From contig NW_006767433.1 in the NCBI RefSeq assembly GCF_000264995.1, positions 4,260,967 to 4,324,966 on the forward strand: a DNA stretch of 64,000 nucleotides. Reading direction: 5' to 3'. Within the stretch, counting starts at the first letter, position 1. Every line of letters starts with the position of its first letter. The notes under the pieces are model-generated. The model did no database searches. It was given only the letters and a program-made list of their open reading frames with translations, and was not told where the DNA came from. The position numbers were made by a program, and so were the translations under genes. Shown one piece after another: positions 20,877-33,709 of this stretch. Origin of the DNA: Punctularia strigosozonata HHB-11173 SS5 (taxonomy: Eukaryota > Basidiomycota > Agaricomycetes > Corticiales > Punctulariaceae).

Positions 20877-22656
20877 CCCTCGTTCGTCCCCATGCGCACG
20901 GCAAGCAAACTTGGGATGTCCTTCCTCTCGAAGATCTGGATGTGTGCATTCATGACCGCTCAATCGCCGGCCTTTGATGATGCCTTCAAGTTACATGTCG
21001 AGACAAGCAGCATAGTAGCTTTCAGCGAGTCGGAGCTGTAATCCCACGCAATTGTCTCGCACCGAAAGGATATCCTTCACATGACTCGTGAGATCTTGAG
21101 AGGCCGGAATTGTGCAAGGACTGGTGGTCGCATCGCGCGATCTCTGCCAACTGAGATGGAGGTATTATTGATAAAGTTATGTCCATGTCAAGCGCCGGTT
21201 GGTCAGGATCAATGTCGATCAATACTTAGCCGCCCATAACGCAGGTCCGGTGGCGACGCGCAGCCACCGGGCTCCTCGTGCTCTAACCAGAGCGGGCTCC
21301 TCGAACTAAGGAATTCGACACAATGGCACATCCATCACACCCGCCCAATGACCTCACACGAAAGACGCTTTCGCCCAATGGCAGAAGGATGCAAATAATC
21401 ATTGTGACGTTGCCTATCATAGGCGCGACAGCTTGTGCGTCCATGATCAACTAATAGACAAGTAGTTGCAGGGTTAATCGATCTCTGTTTCATTTGTAGG
21501 GACGTTATATGAGCGACACGTCCTTGGTAAACCACGACGGACGTTCTCCGATGCTGTCGTCCAGGACGTTGGTGCAAACTCGGGGCATGCGTCGCGTCCT
21601 GCGTAGAGCTTCGACTTTTGGACAACCATGGCCACGAGTGCCAGGAAATCATGTTATACTACCGGCTCGCGGATATAGGCAAAGCTACAGATGGGGTGAT
21701 CAACTGAGAGCGCCCAGTCATGCAAGCAAGCATGAAGCTTCCGCCTTATATACAGTGGAAGGCTATTTGGTCGCGCAGAAGGGCCTGGAAGACCGAGAAT
21801 GCATTCCGTAAACAGTCTGGAAAAGCGCTTTACGACAAGTAGATCAACGTTGAACCGTATTCTATCTATAAATGTTCATCCACGAATTCATACAGTATGC
21901 TGTCCGTGAGGGTCCACCGATGGTGTCGCTACAGTCGAACTCGCCGGAGCGGGCGGAAGCACGGCAAGTCTTGCGCCGGGTTCGCGAGGGGTGAAAAGCC
22001 GATCACAGTCTGCATATGCCGCACCGAGCCCCCAGCCAAGACCAATGCCTATCGGCAAGGTGCGCCCTGGAGATGAGGAGTCGAGATAGTCGGTGAGGAG
22101 TGAATTTATGCGTCGGTGGAATGCGCAAGTGAGCAACAAATGCGCGTTCTGAACAATCGGGACGTACTACGAAAGAATACGACCGATGCAACTACGCCTA
22201 CACTGAATCCTAGACCACTGGAGACAAAGTCAGCCCATAGCACTTGCGGCAGGAGCGCAGCACGTACGCTTTCACAACCAGGTCCGCCACTAATTCGCAT
22301 GTACGAACGAGGGTCAGAAATCGCGTCCGTACTCATGCACTGGACTAATAACGTGGAACACACGTACAGCACCGGTCATACTATGTCGATCGTTATCAGT
22401 GTATAGATAGCCAATCACATTCACAACAACGCACTTTCTGGCTAACGGCATTCTCGCTCGAAGTTGGTTTTGCGGACGACATGGTAAGGCGAAGAGGTCG
22501 GGAGTTAGCGGTGACGCCCAGGTTACCTGACCCCCCAAGGGGTTCAGCCACCGACTTACGCGACCCCTCGCTCGTCACTTCGTTAGAACCCCAGCGTCTG
22601 CTGGGCGCACTAAGGCGGACCTGTGCTACACCACTCAAAGACGCTAGCTTCCCATT
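20877..22656. other. Intergenic region (1.8 kb) without a recognised gene
   Basis: Frames are short and inconsistent. It contains the inverted and direct repeat cluster at 21247-21303 and, near its right end, the 5' flank of SPT5. Confidence 0.4.
21247..21303. repeat. Two hairpins plus a 10-base direct repeat
   Basis: A perfect 8-base inverted repeat, CCGGTGGC at 21247-21254 and GCCACCGG at 21263-21270, encloses an 8-base loop. A second hairpin, GCTCT-AACC-AGAGC, spans 21280-21293. GGGCTCCTCG occurs twice, at 21269-21278 and 21294-21303, flanking that hairpin. No tRNA B-box follows. It could be a structured RNA, a factor-binding site or chance. Confidence 0.4.
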
Positions 22657-25600
22657 ATGTCTGACGTTGAAGACTCGTATCTCCAAAGTGATGCCCCTGA
22701 GCACGGGAATGCCGGGCTCGAGGATGAGGACGATGTGGATGCTGAGGAAGGTGGGCAGGCAGGGCGCACGGGGGACAAACGTTCATCGCGAGCTCGAGAC
22801 GAGGAAGATGAAGACGAAGAACAAGATGACGAGGAGGACGAGGAGGAGGACGAGGAGGAAGACGAGGGCGTTGAGAGAGGCAAGAAACGCGTGAAGGTAC
22901 GCGCCCATGCCTTTGTTGCATCGAGCACCGTTTATTCATCGCGTTACGTGCAGCGCCGGCACAAAGCACCGGCATGGCAGCGCTTCGTTGATGTTGAGGC
23001 TGAAGTCGACGAGGACGATGAGGAGGAAGACGACGACGAAGAATTCGCGAACAGTCAGTATAGCCATTCCCTTGCCATTGGCAAGCCAACTGAACACATC
23101 AAATATCTAGATGACTTCTTGGCTGAACCTGGTCTGGAGGGTGATGAGGACGATGTAGCTCGTCGGGCAGCCACACATGCTCGTTTGGAGCGCCGCGAAC
23201 GTGAATTAGACGATCAGGACCTTGCTCGTATAGCAGAAGACGTCAGTCAACGGTACAAACGAACCGCGGCCCAGCGCTATACCGGAAATATGGACGATTT
23301 GCCGCAACACATGTTGATTCCCGATGTTCATGACGCCAATCTGTGGCAAGTACGGGTCAGGGTGAGTAGCCACATGCCTTTACCTTCAAGACTGCAGGCC
23401 CTTGTGCTAATAAGATAGTCAGCCGGGCAAGGAACGTGACATAGTCATGAGCCTAATGCGGAAAGCTATCGACGTAGAGTACTCTGGTCGTCCACTCCAA
23501 ATCCTCTCTGCATTCGAGCGTGACTCCCTCCCTGGCATGATCTACGTCGAAGCTCGTAGCGCCAAGCAGGTCATGGATGCTTGCAACGGGTTAGTTGGTG
23601 TATTCTTTACCCGACCTCCGGCTTTGGTTCCCATCGAAGAAATGGACAAGCTACTTCAGTTGAAGAAGCAAGAGGTGACGGTTACCCCGGGTAGCTGGGT
23701 CCGCATACGTCGAGGGAAGTATCAAGGCGATCTCGCTCAAGTAATGGATATTACGGAGAACGGGGAAGAGGTCGGGCTAAAATTCGTGCCTCGTATCGAC
23801 CTAAACCCCAAAGACGACATGACTGCGGACGGGAAGAAGCGAAAGAAGACCGCCACTACAGCGACGGGCGTTCGACCTCCGCAGCGCTTCTTCAACTACG
23901 AGGAAGTCGTCAAAGTGTATGGGCGTAAAGCGGTTTCGAAGCGCAATCAAGTATACGTTTTCCAGAGCGACACGTACAAGGACGGGTTTATCGAAAAGGA
24001 CTTCCGTCTTTCGGCACTGCAACTCGATGACGTTGTTCCAACCTTGGACGAGATCTCTCTGTTTAGCCGAGATCAGGAAGGCGGCGGCATGGACGAGGGC
24101 GGGAACAAAATCGACTTATCTATCATCGCGGAGGCGTCGAGGAAAGCCGCCATCGCAGTTCTTCAGCCCGGAGACCACATCGAAGTCTTTGAGGGCGAGC
24201 AGGCAGGTGTGCAAGGTGTGGTCGAGGGGGTCCAAGGGGATCTTGTCACCATTACCGCCCAAGGTGTCGACCTCGAGGGTCAAAAAATCGATTTGCCTGC
24301 ACGAAGTGTCCGGAAGCGATTCAAGCCTGGGGACCATGTCAAGGTTATGAACGGGAAGAATGCCGATGAAACGGGCCTTGTCGTCTCTGTGATGGACAAC
24401 GTCGTTACGTTTCTGTCCGACATGTCGATGCAGGAGGTTCAGATATACATTATCTCTCGTGTTCGCTTACTGATGGCTGTCCAGGTGTCTGTTTTCGCTA
24501 AGGATCTTCGTGAAGCGGCAGAAGTTGGTTCCAGCACCAATATCGTCGGTAACTATGAGCTCCATGACCTTGTACAGCTTGAGTAAGAGCATCTCGTCGT
24601 TGTTTCAGCTATGTACTCATGGTCACTAAGCTTGCAAACTGTGGGGGTCATCTTCAAGACCGAGCACGATTCCTTCCGTGTGCTGGATCAACATGGCCAA
24701 GTACGACTTGTGCAACCGCATCAGATATCCATGCGAAGGGATTCTCTTCGGGCCATCGCCACCGATTCCGAAGGCCACGAACTACGTGTCGGTGACAATG
24801 TCAAGGAGGTTGATGGAGAGGTATGTCCGTCTTACTGATTCCATGAGCGAGACTGGGACAGTTTGATCGTAGGGTCGCAAAGGACAAGTTTTGCACATCC
24901 ACCAGTCGCATTTTGCGTTCTTGCACAACCGAGAAATCGTCGAGAACGGTGGCGTATTCGTCACCCGAGCACGGTCACTGGCTTCTTTGGCGCCCAAAGG
25001 AAATGCTATGAAACCCGGTGTCGGGGACCTTTCCAAGATGAATCCGGCCATGAGTGGTGGTGCTTCATTAGGGGGCATGGTTGGTTCCGGAAATATTGGG
25101 CGCGGACCTCGCGATCGCTTAATTGGAGTATCCGTTGCGGTCATCAAAGGGCCCAACAAAGGCCTTCATGGAATTATCAAGGACACCAACGGTCCGATAG
25201 CTCGCGTTGAATTGACCGCCAACAATAAGGTCATCTCGATAGAAAAGGAGAAACTGAAACGGTTCAAGTCCGTTCATCTACTTACTCCACGACGCCACTT
25301 TGCTAACGGTAGTATTAGCCTTATGACAAAAAAACTGGAGAATCTGGAAGGTGCCTACTCCAGTTTCTCTGGTCGTGGACGAGGGTCAATGGCACCACCC
25401 CAAGGCGGACGCACTCCGGCCTGGGGCGGTGGTGCTAGCGGCGGTGCCACGCCAGGATGGGGTGTGAGCGGTGCTACGCCTGGATGGGGGGCTTCACGAA
25501 CGCCTAATCCGTACACGACCGGTGCTACACCTGCATGGAACACGTCGTCGCGTACACCGAATCCGTACGCAAACGGCGGTAAAACACCAGCCTGGGACGC

Positions 25601-26563
25601 TGGTGCGCGTACACCAAACCCATATGCTGGGGGCGGGGGCAATGCTGCCTGGGGTGGTGCGACGCCGGGGCGTTCTTGGGGTGGGGGAGCCTCCCCTGCC
25701 CACCCAACAGGGTTCGGCGGGTCCACACCAGCCCGACCTACTAACTCCAATACCAGCTCGTGGGGGAGTGCCTCTCCAGCGAGACCGTCAGGTGGCTGGG
25801 GCGAGCCTTCGAGTAGCTGGGGAAGCGCCAGTGCAAGCAACACCGATAATTGGGTAAGCCGAATTACCCGCAGGTCAAGCTTCAGAATTGCTGAATCATC
25901 TGTCGCAGGGCTCAGGAGCGGCGACAGCTCCTACGCCTGGTTATTCGGCTGCTGAGACACCAGGGCCGACACCGGCTGCACCGACGCCGTTCGCCTTCGC
26001 TAAAACCCCTGCTGCTTATGGCGCCGCTGCGGCGACACCTGCCAATACTTCTGAAGCGAATCGAGACAACATACCGGCCAAATTCAGTGAGAAATTGTAT
26101 TGGCTCCTGGTTTGACGTTTTATGCTGATGCTTGGACGCAGCCTTGCCCCCACGTTGGATCGTCGAATATAATGTTCCAAAGAAAGGACTCATGGTCAAG
26201 ATCTCCGGAACGAATGGCATTGGGCTACCGCGATGGCGAGATGCCGAGAAAGAAGGGGTCCGCGGCGTGATGACCTCATGGAGTGATTACGGACAGAGTT
26301 CTATAGCCGTGCTGAAGCCTCAAGATGGCACTGACGAATTCCAAATCCCCATCGAATATCTGGTTGCGATTCACCCAGATCAGGAGGGTGAAAAGGTATA
26401 CGCGCTCGAGGGCCCTTGGAAGGGCGAAATCCTCTTAACTGTAGGTCATGATGGGAACGATCCTGACACTGGACGACGCCTCTGGACGGTCAGCAAGGCG
26501 CATCAGGCTTTCGACGAGATGCTGCATCAGCACCTTGTCAAATACGACGATACTGTACAGTAG
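22657..26563 (+). CDS. SPT5: Transcription elongation factor SPT5
   Basis: SPT5 with SPT4 forms DSIF, which clamps RNA polymerase II and couples elongation to capping and processing. In order: a long acidic N-terminus rich in D and E (residues about 20-75 and again 110-130), the NGN domain (LMRKAIDVEYSG..GMIYVEARS..FFTRPPALVPI), KOW domains such as GSWVRIRRGKYQGDLAQV, QPGDHIEVFEGEQAGVQGVV, FKPGDHVKVMNG and VAVIKGPNKGLHGIIKD, then a C-terminal repeat region with TPAW, TPGW and RTPNPYA units. A final folded segment, PPRWIVEYNVPKKGLMVKI, resembles the last KOW. Introns were placed at 23371-23430, about 24440-24484, 24585-24643, 24822-24873, 25272-25319 and 25855-25908; the last two join RF to NLMTKK and NW to GSGAAT. 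Stop 26561-26563. Confidence 0.97.
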
Positions 26564-26843
26564 TTTTGGATCATTATTTTTCGTTACAATACAATCTAGA
26601 GATTCACAGGCAACATGCAATAACCCATAAAATCACTCAAGTAAACACGCTGACTGCGTGCCGGTACTAGTGAAGCTGTGCAGCCTATGACCTTTCTCCC
26701 GATCCTCGACGTGACGATGTTCCCTGCAATAATAGAGTACACCGCTTACTTCTGATCGGTTCAATTCTGCCCAAAGCTAGCTAGGAAAGCATATGCTGGC
26801 AGCCGCTATTCATTCACACAAGATCAGAAATTGGCGACAGAAA

Positions 26844-28788
26844 ATGCAATTTCACGACCTGCCCGTCGAACTTTTAGTCGATATCTGTGCTGCGCTCTCG
26901 AAACCTTCGCATCTAGCTCGGGTGTCCTTGGTGAACAAAACCTTTTGCGCATTCGCAACTCCCCGCCTCTATCAGCGCATATACATTTACTCATGGCATA
27001 AAGAGGGCAAGGCCAATGTATGTATCGACCTATCTTGCGAGTTGCTCAACATCGTTGACCCTCCGAACGAAAGTAGATCCCGAAGCTCTTCCGCACGCTG
27101 GCAGAGTGCATCCGTCTGGCGCAATATGTGAAATACTTAGGTTTGCTCATATAGTTTTGCCTGAGAGTGCCGTGCGTAATTGACCTGTTTCATGAGATAG
27201 AAATACGCGACTTTCCGAGGGCCCTTACACGCGAGTCTTACGCATCTGTCATGGAAACATGCCTCGTAGGCATAGCGAACTGTACCAACCTCAAGTCTTG
27301 CACGTGGACCCGCGACGGTTCAATGACATCCGATGTCCTGAGAGTGCTCTCCGGCTTACCCGCGCTTGAGTTCTTGGCCATTAACGGCCATAGTAATGGG
27401 AATTATGACCCATCTGTATTGAGATTGCTGAAGAGGATCAAGCACATATCGATTATCATGCCAAGCTCGGACGTGGTGAACATGCTACAGCCATGGGTGC
27501 AGGAGCTCAGAGGAGGGCTCAGAGGGCTGACGTTGATATGCAAGGTGAGCTTGGTACTCTCTTGGGTGTCAGTGTGTAACATCTACTGGTCGATATCGTC
27601 AGGCTTCGAATCTCATTACAGACGAGCTACTCACGACACTAGCGGTCTACGTTCCGGGGCTTGAAGAGTTCCAGCTCGTGGGATGTCCGAAAGTCACGCA
27701 CTCTGGCGTGGCTGCCGTGGTATCTGCGAGCCAGAGAGGCATTAAGAGCTTGGGACTTGAGGGCGTCTCGTCTGTATTTGTACGCGATTGTCCCCACTGC
27801 ATGGTCGTATGTTGGCAATTGACGATTCCGCAGGATATGACAACTTTTGCTCACGAATGCCACCGAACACGCGCGATGATTCATCTTACTAGCGTAACGC
27901 TTTCCGTCCCGAGCGCGATATCCAAAGCCATGTGGCTTACCAGTAGCGACGATTCCGGTGATACTCGCTCCCCTGATGTGGATGATAGAAATTCGGGGGC
28001 AGCCTGCTCGCCTCAAATTTGGTTTCAGAGCGTCCTATCCCTGCTGAATTCCTCTCCCCTGCATCATTTCCACATTTACTCTAGTGGCGGGCGAGTGGTC
28101 CTGCCCGATTCGTTCGTGCGCTCAATCGTAGACGCGCATTGTACGAGGCTGAAGCGATTCAGCGTGCATCGGATGGTCATCCGCCTACGGGCTATCAAAT
28201 ATATCTGCGAGCTCTGCGAGAGATTGGAGGACCTGTTCGTGCATGTTCACAAGGGAACATTTGTAAGCTGCTCGGTCTTCATACCTTAACCACGGCGGCT
28301 CACCATGACCATCAATGCAGTACGACTTAGGACCAGTGCTTCAAGTCTCTCGTACCATCGAGAAAGTGCATGTTAACATCGCACCGGACATGGCGCTAGC
28401 CATTATTCCCGGAGGCGACGATGAGCCGGAAGACGATGAGGAGGAACCTATTGCTTCGGCAAGCTCCGCGTATGTGCCGCCGCATGTGGTCCTCGGTGTG
28501 GTACGCGCGGCGGGGGAGCGTATTGTCCAGTTCGGCTGCAACACGCGTGTTTATCAGGTGCGTCAGATGCGCTATGCCGGGGGGATACCTGTTGCGGACC
28601 AACACGCCTTGAGATTTACTTCATATTACATACATCATGGGTGTCTACAGTAGGTGCTGACATACGTTGGCGTCCAGGTCGCGAAGGTGCCAGTGGTGCT
28701 GCCAAGTGGAGAAGTGCAGATCGTACGAGAACTGCGTGCGTATGAGAGTCCGGACATTCCGGAGCAATTCCTTGTCGTACGAACGTGA
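26844..28788 (+). CDS. F-box/LRR-like protein of the agaricomycete family
   Basis: The ATG at 26844 gives MQFHDLPVELLVDICAAL, an F-box. Splicing joins GKAN to IPKLFRTLAECIRLAQYVKY and then to LEIRDFPRAL; later exons give NCTNLKSCTWTRDGS, LTLICK and LVGCPKVTHSGVAAVV, all conserved in this family of leucine-rich F-box proteins. The last exon after CGTCCAG reads VAKVPVVLPSGEVQIVREL and stops at 28788. An acidic stretch (EPEDDEEEP) lies near the C-terminus. F-box proteins recruit substrates to SCF ubiquitin ligases through Skp1; the substrate here is unknown. Confidence 0.92.
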
Positions 28789-29323
28789 CCCTTTGGTCCA
28801 GAGGATGGCGGGTGGAAAGACGCCTAAACCAAGCGGCTGGCGTGTATGCGTGGCTTCTTGGTAAGCATGGTTCTTGTTTCTAGTGCTCTTCCCGTTGAAT
28901 ATGTTCGTATTTTCTGTTCAGTCGAAGGTACAGCCTGCAGGCGAAGATCGCGTGTCCGGCGGTACGGTTGCTGGGTAGAAGCAGCCGGTACTCTACAGTG
29001 ATCTGGTATTCGCGGATTGATACGGATGCGATTCTCAGATGATGTGAGCGTGCAGAAGCCAACGCGCATGAACGCAACGTCCGATACATGCCTTTTGTGC
29101 ATGCAGGGCGCAGGTCCCGCTCCGTTCGGCTTGGCTTATACTTGGGGTATAGTCCCGCTGCCGTTGCCACGGGCCGTTGCCGGCTCCCATCAATTGCAAT
29201 ACACCACGCGTGAACTGTGCAGTGTGATGCCCTTTGGATCCGGAGTAGCCCAGATATCTAAGCGCCCAATAAGATGCATGTTATATACACCACCGTTCGC
29301 TCCAGCTGCGTACGACGCGAACG
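28789..29323. promoter_or_regulatory. Intergenic region upstream of PLC, with TATA-like element
   Basis: No gene is seen. TTATATACACC at about 29280-29290 lies roughly 40 bases before the PLC ATG and is a plausible TATA box. Confidence 0.4.
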
Positions 29324-32300
29324 ATGTCGACGGCGCCCGAGCCTGGATTGAGGCGCGCCCTCGGGGTGGTGACCCCCAAGGGCGAGCCTGCGCCCGGCTT
29401 TGACCCTGACTCAGTCTTCGAGGACGACACTATCGATGATGGCGCCATGTCCTCGCCGACTCCAAAGACCCGCTCAAGCAGCTTCGGTCGCTTCAGCCTG
29501 ACTCGCTCGCGGAGCAGCACCGACGCGAACCGGACGCGAAACAAGGACGACCAGGAGAATGCCAGCGAAGGTGCGAAACGGCGCGGCGGGCTCGGCGCGT
29601 CGCTGCGCAAGCTCAAGGACTCGTCCGGGTCGCTTACGCGCTCGCTGTCCGCCAGGGTGCCCAAGGTGCCTGGGCGGAACAAAAGGTCGCTGTCGGTTCA
29701 GCTCCCCAAGGCGCCTCCCGTTATACGCGTCAAGAGCGAGCCACGGCCTCGCGACAACGGCGTGGCTGGTCTTCCCACTGTACCCGACTCCAGGCCCACC
29801 AGGCATCGATACCATCTCAGTGATGCCACGGGCGGCCCCACTTCGCTGCACACCATCCCCCAAAGCCCACATACTGCACAGGACCCGTCCGCGGCGTTCA
29901 TCTCGCACCCACCGGGACAGACACCTCCGTACGCCATGTCGGACATTCTGATCCCAGACATGCTCAGGCAGGGAACACCGATGGTCAAGGTCTCCGCGAA
30001 GAAACAGAAGCGCGTTATCTTGAAGTTGGATCCCGAACAGGGCCAGTTGTCATATGAAACGAGCAAGCTGCGATACAGTGAGTAGCACCATCCGTCGCGT
30101 GCGCGTACAAGATCCTGAATGGCATCTCAGTCCCCATCGAATCGATCAAGGAGATTCGCACAGGGGCAGATGCGTGCTACTACCGCGAGCAGTTTCAGCT
30201 TTCGATCCAGTACGAAGACCGCTGGCTCACCATTGTTTACATACTCGATGGCAAGTACAAGACATTGCACGTCGTCTCAGCTACGCGAGATGTCCTTCAC
30301 CTGTGGAACGTTACCTTGGAGAAGCTGCACGGCATCCGGAAGGAGCTTATGAGTGGGTTGGGCAACGATGAGGTTAGAGAGGCGGTCTGGGAGCGGCAAT
30401 ATTGGAAGAGCGCGGACTTGCAGGCCGACCAAAAGCTTGAATTCGACGAGGTGGAGAAGCTTTGCAGGAGACTCAACATCAACTCAGGAAGAGATGATCT
30501 TAGGAGATTGTTCAAGGTGTGTCGCGATCCACGTCGCTCTAGGCGGCTGGACTAATATATATGTATTGTTATAGCAAGCAGACACTCAGAACCGCGGCTA
30601 CCTTGATTTTGCTGATTTCCAACGATTCGTGAAGATGTTGAAGGCCAGGCCGGAGCTTGATCGAATCTATAAGAGATGGAAGCTGGACAATAAGGGTATT
30701 TTTGGCTACGAGGCTTTCGAAAGATTCATGAAGGACGTGCAGAAGGTATTTACATTTGTTAAGCTAAGCAACGTGTAGCTCATACGTGCCCGTTGTCAGT
30801 CGACCTTGGGAAGGCCAGAGCTCGAGAAGATTTTCTTGAAGTACGCCACGGATCCAAATGCCGCCGTGCCCGCCTCCCCTCCCGCCTCACCAACTTTTTC
30901 GACCATCGGCCTACCTCACGTAGATGACCCGTTTGCGGCTGCGTCTGCGCCCCAGCCACTTGCCATGCCTCCTGAAGCAATCGTTCCCTCATTATCTCAA
31001 CCTTCTGACTCTCCATCGAACGTTCCTCCTCTGCCTCCGCAAGCCGAACCGCACGTGCCAGAGGAAGCGGAGTCGGCACCAGCTCTGCAAACGCACAGGT
31101 CGAGTGTATCGGTAGGCAAGGATAATTCCTCGGCCACAGATGCGGCGGTGACCGCGTCGCCTGCGCCCATTCTCGCCGATGCTTCGTCATCGTGCCCTTC
31201 AACAGACGCCTGTTCGCGTCCAGGAGGGTCTTCCGCAACCGATACTCACCAGCGTGCCGCCGTACCCACCTCATCATCCACGTCTCCCGACGAACTCTCA
31301 TTCTATACGATCTCTCTATCCGCATTCACCGCCTTCCTTCTGTCCTCTGATAATTCACCCTTCCCGGATGCTGAGTCTACCACTTCCATCACTCACGACA
31401 TGACTCGACCTCTTCCGGAATACTATATCTCCTCGTCTCACAATACGTATCTTGTGGGGCACCAATTGGTTGGAGACAGCACCATCGAAGGGTACATCCG
31501 CGCCTTGCTTCACGGTTGTCGGAGCGTTGAACGTAGGTACTACTCACATCACTCTCCAGTGGATGCTAATGCTTCAACACAGTTGACATCTACGACGGAG
31601 AAATAGAACCCTGCGTCTTTCACGGTAAAACACTTACTTCGAAAGTGGCCGTGCGAGATATTTGTCGTGCCATCTCCAAATACGCCTTTGTCGCCTCGCC
31701 TTATCCAATTATCATATCCGCAGAAATCCACTGCGGCGTGGCACAACAAGAGATGCTTGTCAAAATCATGCAGGAAGAATTTGGCGATGCTCTGATCAGC
31801 GCCCCACCAGATAATCGACCTGTCATTACGGTCCTTCCTAGTCCGGAAGATCTCAAGGGGCGGGTTTTATTGAAGGCGAAGAATCTGTACGTGAGCTCGA
31901 GAGAGGGATTGACAGAGAAGGAGGTCGTCGTCAATACGGAGTCCAGCTCGACGGAGAACTCCTCTGCCTCGGACTCCGAGCCACTACGCGCTGAGATCAA
32001 AGGTACAGCACATTCTCCTGGTCCTTCTCGTACCTGAAGCATAAATGGACATTGTAGGGGCGGTTCACGAGCTCAAGTCCGACATTCGAGGCGAGATGAG
32101 CAAGGCGCGCAACATCATGTCTCGGGTTCGTCACCGCAAGAGCCCCTCTATTACGGCGCGTTCCCCGTCCCGTTCGCCCGCCTTGCAATCCATCGGGCTT
32201 CCGCCGACCCCTCCTGCCGCAGGCGCCTCATCTTCATCGGGGAGCACTCCAAAGATTAAGATGTCAATGGCACTGGTCGAGCTGCTTGTGTACACCGTCG

Positions 32301-33322
32301 GCGTAAAATGCCGCGGGATCAACAAGAAGGAGCAATACGCGCCTGAGCATGTGTTCTCATTGAGCGAGAGCACAGCGAACAAGGTCATGAAGCAGGGGAT
32401 GATGGACCTGATCAAACACAACCGGACGCATATAGTGAGGATATACCCCAAAGGAACAAGGTTGAACTCCACGAACTACGAGCCCCATCGTTACTGGAGC
32501 GCAGGCTGTCAGCTAGTGGCGATCAACTGGCAGACATTCGGTACGTTTATACAGGCAATCTGTATGCCGATAATACTCAATGACCACGCAGATCTGGGGT
32601 ATATGATCAACCATTCCATGTTTCAGCGCAACGGGCGGTGTGGATATGTGTTAAAACCTCGTGCATTGAGGGAACCCAGCAAGGATCTCCTGTCTAGACG
32701 GACCCAGCACTACTTGGACATTTCAGTCCGTACCCCCATCGCATTTGTTGTGGTCTTTAACTAATAATTAGCACTAGATCATCTCCGCGCAGCAACTGCC
32801 TCGTCCGAAGGATGCAAACGGTCGCGAGATCGTGTCGAAATCGATGGTCGATCCACTCGTCGAGGTGTCCATCCATGTGCCTGACTGGACACACTCCCCA
32901 TTCGTGCCCACCACCGACACCAAGTACTCTCCACCGAACACGCCCATGAGTGCGGCAGCTGCCGCCACGGCGACGACCGCGCGTACTGTGAGCTACAAGA
33001 CGGGGCGCGTCAAGAACAACGGTTTTAACCCTGTGTGGGAGGAGAGTTTTTCCCTTCCATTCGATTGTGTGGGGAACATGAAGGAACTTGTGTTTGTCAA
33101 GTTCGCAGTGAAGGATGACGACGACAGGGAGAACACCGAGTCGCTCGCATTGTACTGCGCTAGTCTTGGCTGCCTGAACCAAGGTACGTGTTTGTGTACA
33201 TCGGACCATGATGAGGATTGACTCCTTTTGTAGGCTATCGGCATTTGCCTTTGCATGACGCGCAATTATCTCAATATCTGTTCTCGACGTTATTCGTACA
33301 TATCGGCATCCGGGAAGTGTAG
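29324..33322 (+). CDS. PLC1: Phosphoinositide-specific phospholipase C (delta-like)
   Basis: The enzyme hydrolyses PtdIns(4,5)P2 to IP3 and diacylglycerol at membranes, in calcium signalling. Order of parts: a serine- and arginine-rich N-terminus, a PH domain ([45 protein letters not shown]), EF-hand region ([25 protein letters not shown]), the X catalytic domain ([20 protein letters not shown], with the catalytic His, and IISAEIHCG), the Y domain ([36 protein letters not shown]) and a C2 domain ([16 protein letters not shown]). A proline- and serine-rich insertion of roughly 140 residues sits between the EF-hand region and X. About ten introns, one with borders at 30077-30129 joining KLRY to IPIES. 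Stop 33320-33322. Confidence 0.96.
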
Positions 33323-33709
33323 GTGCGACTTTTCGGATCGACGGACCCACCATTATGCTACGACATTGCTATTCATTGTACCTGCGGGCCGGCTTACACT
33401 CAGTAGAGTACAATTGGTGTTAATGAGGCAACACATGCTCGATCAGTGATGCAAGAAAGGAAACGAATGCTTAACTGGCTCAGACCTCATGTGACACATC
33501 TTGGTATCGCCAGCATTATGCAGAATAATCACTGTTGAAAACTAGTAAAGCAGAGCAGTAGTGACGTACATTTATCCGGCCATAGTAGAGACAAGGTTAG
33601 GAGATGATAACGCGGGCAAAGATCAAGTGGGCCAAACATATGCAAAAAGACGGTGGAAACCGGGGCAAGAGGAGTAAAACCTGGAAAGATATCAAGAGCC
33701 GTGATCAGA
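33323..33709. other. Intergenic region between converging genes
   Basis: It separates PLC (plus) from a minus-strand gene. A plus-strand frame at 33604-33897 overlaps that gene and is rejected as its antisense shadow. Confidence 0.4.

Noticed and set aside
25355-25843. Minus-strand proline- and valine-rich frame of 162 codons
   Set aside because: It is antisense to the SPT5 C-terminal repeats; repeat units create open reverse frames.
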